A stretch of 23,840 nucleotides of DNA from Sandarakinorhabdus sp. (GTDB lineage: Bacteria > Pseudomonadota > Alphaproteobacteria > Sphingomonadales > Sphingomonadaceae). The notes under the pieces were generated by a model. That model saw only the letters and a list, made by a program, of their open reading frames with translations. It searched no databases and was not told where the DNA came from. The translations under genes were made by a program, and so were the position numbers. Shown piece by piece: positions 22,480-23,840 of the stretch; the first letter of the stretch is position 1; each line of letters starts with the position of its first letter. The stretch spans positions 1 through 23,840 of the forward strand of contig JALOSK010000060.1 in NCBI GenBank assembly GCA_025458465.1, read 5' to 3'.

Positions 22480-23007
22480 ATGCCGGTTTCCTGTCGCCCC
22501 GCCAGTCTGCCTGATGACGAAGCGCTGCTGATCGATCTGAATGCCGAATATCTGGCGTTCGTGTTCGCCGGCGTCGCCGCGCGCCTTGGTGTGACCCTGG
22601 GCGACATCTTCCCCGGCGGCGACATTCGCGCCTATCTGCCGGGCGCGCTGCCAAAGACGCTGGGCGCCGGCCCGCCGGAAAGCGTGTTCTATATCGTTGA
22701 GCAGGATGGCCAACCCATCGGCATGGGCGGCATCCGCCGGGTGCGCGATGGCGTGTGCGAGATGAAGCGGGTTTATGTGCGCGATGTGGCCCGCGGCCAG
22801 GGCCTGGGCCGCGCGCTGGTGGAGCGGCTGATCGCGGACGCGCAGGGCTTTGGCTATCGCAGCATGGTCCTCGATACCGCGCCCACGCTGGAAACCGCCA
22901 TTGGCCTTTATGAGCGCTTGGGTTTTGCGCCCATCCCGGCCTATCCTGAAGTGGAAGTGCCGGCCATCATGCACCCGCATTGGGTGTTCATGGGCAAGGC
23001 GCTGTAA
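22480..23007 (+). CDS. GNAT family N-acetyltransferase
   Basis: A 175-residue acetyltransferase with an unknown acceptor. The acetyl-CoA loop is VRDVARGQGLGRALVERLI, giving R-G-Q-G-L-G; the preceding strand is CEMKRVYV, and the later motif is ETAIGLYERLGFAPIPAY, all typical of GNATs. I chose ATG 22480 because the domain starts right after it (VSCRPASLPDDEALLIDL). ATG 22435 would add 15 basic residues. A weak TTGCCT-17-CATCAG promoter lies at 22442-22470, nine bases before the ATG. The amidohydrolase gene follows after 18 bases, so the two may form an operon. Confidence 0.86.
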   Translation: MPVSCRPASLPDDEALLIDLNAEYLAFVFAGVAARLGVTLGDIFPGGDIRAYLPGALPKTLGAGPPESVFYIVEQDGQPIGMGGIRRVRDGVCEMKRVYVRDVARGQGLGRALVERLIADAQGFGYRSMVLDTAPTLETAIGLYERLGFAPIPAYPEVEVPAIMHPHWVFMGKAL

Positions 23008-23025
23008 GACAGGGGACCGACCAAC

Positions 23026-23840
23026 ATGAAGACGCTGATCCTCGCCCTCGCGCTGGGCGTTTCCATGCCGGCAATGGCTGACACGCTCTACACCAACGCC
23101 AATGGCTACACGCTGGATGGCAAGGGCGAACTGCACCGCTTTGCGACGCTGGTGGTGGCTGATGATGGGCGCGTGAAGTCCACGCTGAAGGCTGGTGAGG
23201 CGCTGCCCGCCGGCGCCCGCATCGACCTGAAGGGCGCCACTTTGTGGCCCGGTCTCATTGATGCGCATGGCCACGTGATGCGGCTGGGCGAACTGAAGCT
23301 GGTGGTCGATCTGCGCGACACCGCCTCCATCCCCGATGCGCTGGCCCGCATCAAGGCCGGCGCCCCTACTGCGGGCTGGATCATGGGCCGCGGCTGGAAC
23401 CAGGAACGCTGGTATGCCGATGGCAAGCTGATCAATCGCTTCCCCACCGCGCAGGAGCTGGACAGCGTGACCGGCGACCGCCCGGCCTGGTTCGCCCGCG
23501 TCGATGGCCACGCCGGCTGGGCCAACAGCGCTGCCATGCAGGCCGCCGGCATCACGAAAGACACGAAAGCCCCCGACGGCGGCGAGATCATCCGGGATGC
23601 GCAGGGCAACCCCACCGGCGTGTTCGTGGACAAGGCAATGGCGCTGATCACCGCCGCCATCCCCGCCGATGATGCCGCCCGGCTTGATCTGGTGCTGGAA
23701 AAGTCATTGGAAACCATGGCCGAAGTCGGCCTCACCGGCGCGCACGATGCCGGCATGGACAAGGATACGTGGGACCGTTACGTCCGCTTTGCCGAGGGTG
23801 GCCGCATGACGGCGCGCATCTATGCGATGGCCGGCGGGCC
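23026..23840 (+). CDS. YtcJ-like amidohydrolase, exported, 3' end cut by the window
   Basis: The first 271 codons of a metal-dependent hydrolase of the amidohydrolase superfamily (YtcJ-like, amidohydrolase 3). The signal peptide is MKTLILALALGVSMPAMA. The metal-binding H-x-H motif appears in GLIDAHGHVMRLGE, and RVDGHAGWANSAAM is the conserved second segment of this family. GWIMGRGWNQERW also fits. Family members are usually over 500 residues, so roughly half is missing at the window edge. GGGGA lies about ten bases before the ATG. The substrate is not predictable; N-acyl or amide hydrolysis is usual. It is probably co-transcribed with the GNAT gene. Confidence 0.9.
   Translation, partial: MKTLILALALGVSMPAMADTLYTNANGYTLDGKGELHRFATLVVADDGRVKSTLKAGEALPAGARIDLKGATLWPGLIDAHGHVMRLGELKLVVDLRDTASIPDALARIKAGAPTAGWIMGRGWNQERWYADGKLINRFPTAQELDSVTGDRPAWFARVDGHAGWANSAAMQAAGITKDTKAPDGGEIIRDAQGNPTGVFVDKAMALITAAIPADDAARLDLVLEKSLETMAEVGLTGAHDAGMDKDTWDRYVRFAEGGRMTARIYAMAGG

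Overview
The window looks like an ordinary chromosomal stretch of a GC-rich alphaproteobacterium, most likely of the order Sphingomonadales. That placement is an inference. It rests on an F0 ATP synthase operon (atpI-B-E-F'-F) lying apart from the F1 genes, proteins with the PEPxxWA form of the PEP-CTERM sorting signal, a TonB-dependent receptor, a Bpt-type leucyltransferase, and uniform codon use. I see no rRNA, tRNA, insertion sequence, prophage or CRISPR array.

Layout. Positions 1-2400 hold a minus-strand TonB-dependent receptor with an iron-type operator inside its promoter. Positions 2400-5110 hold the F0 operon. Its b' gene is broken by what looks like an internal deletion, and a 24-bp tandem repeat follows atpF. 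Positions 5147-8068 carry a GNAT acetyltransferase, then a tightly overlapping cluster: DUF1285 protein, Nudix CoA pyrophosphatase and CCA-adding enzyme. Positions 8053-9200 hold a minus-strand pair, an SPFH/band-7 membrane protein and a ribbon-helix-helix regulator, behind a perfect palindrome that overlaps a TATAAT box. Positions 9220-12578 are a minus-strand recO-parC unit followed by two very short membrane-protein genes. Positions 12579-14541 hold two tandem plus-strand PEPxxWA-CTERM genes. The second has apparently lost its stop codon through a 17-bp tandem duplication and runs into the antisense of era.

Positions 14396-16029 are rnc-era (minus), followed by pgi (plus), bpt (minus) and threonine ammonia-lyase (minus). 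From 19929 to the end the plus strand carries a hot-dog thioesterase, a beta-hydroxyacid dehydrogenase, a secreted LytM-like protein with C-terminal tandem-repeat domains, a second GNAT enzyme, and the start of a YtcJ-like secreted amidohydrolase cut by the window edge.

Most genes are housekeeping (energy, tRNA maturation, RNA processing, recombination, topology). The points most worth checking are the atpF' lesion, the 17-bp repeat at the PEP-CTERM/era boundary, the SPFH/ribbon-helix-helix operon with its operator, the LytM-tandem-repeat fusion, and recurring TTG-17-TAG promoters, some of which would give leaderless mRNAs.
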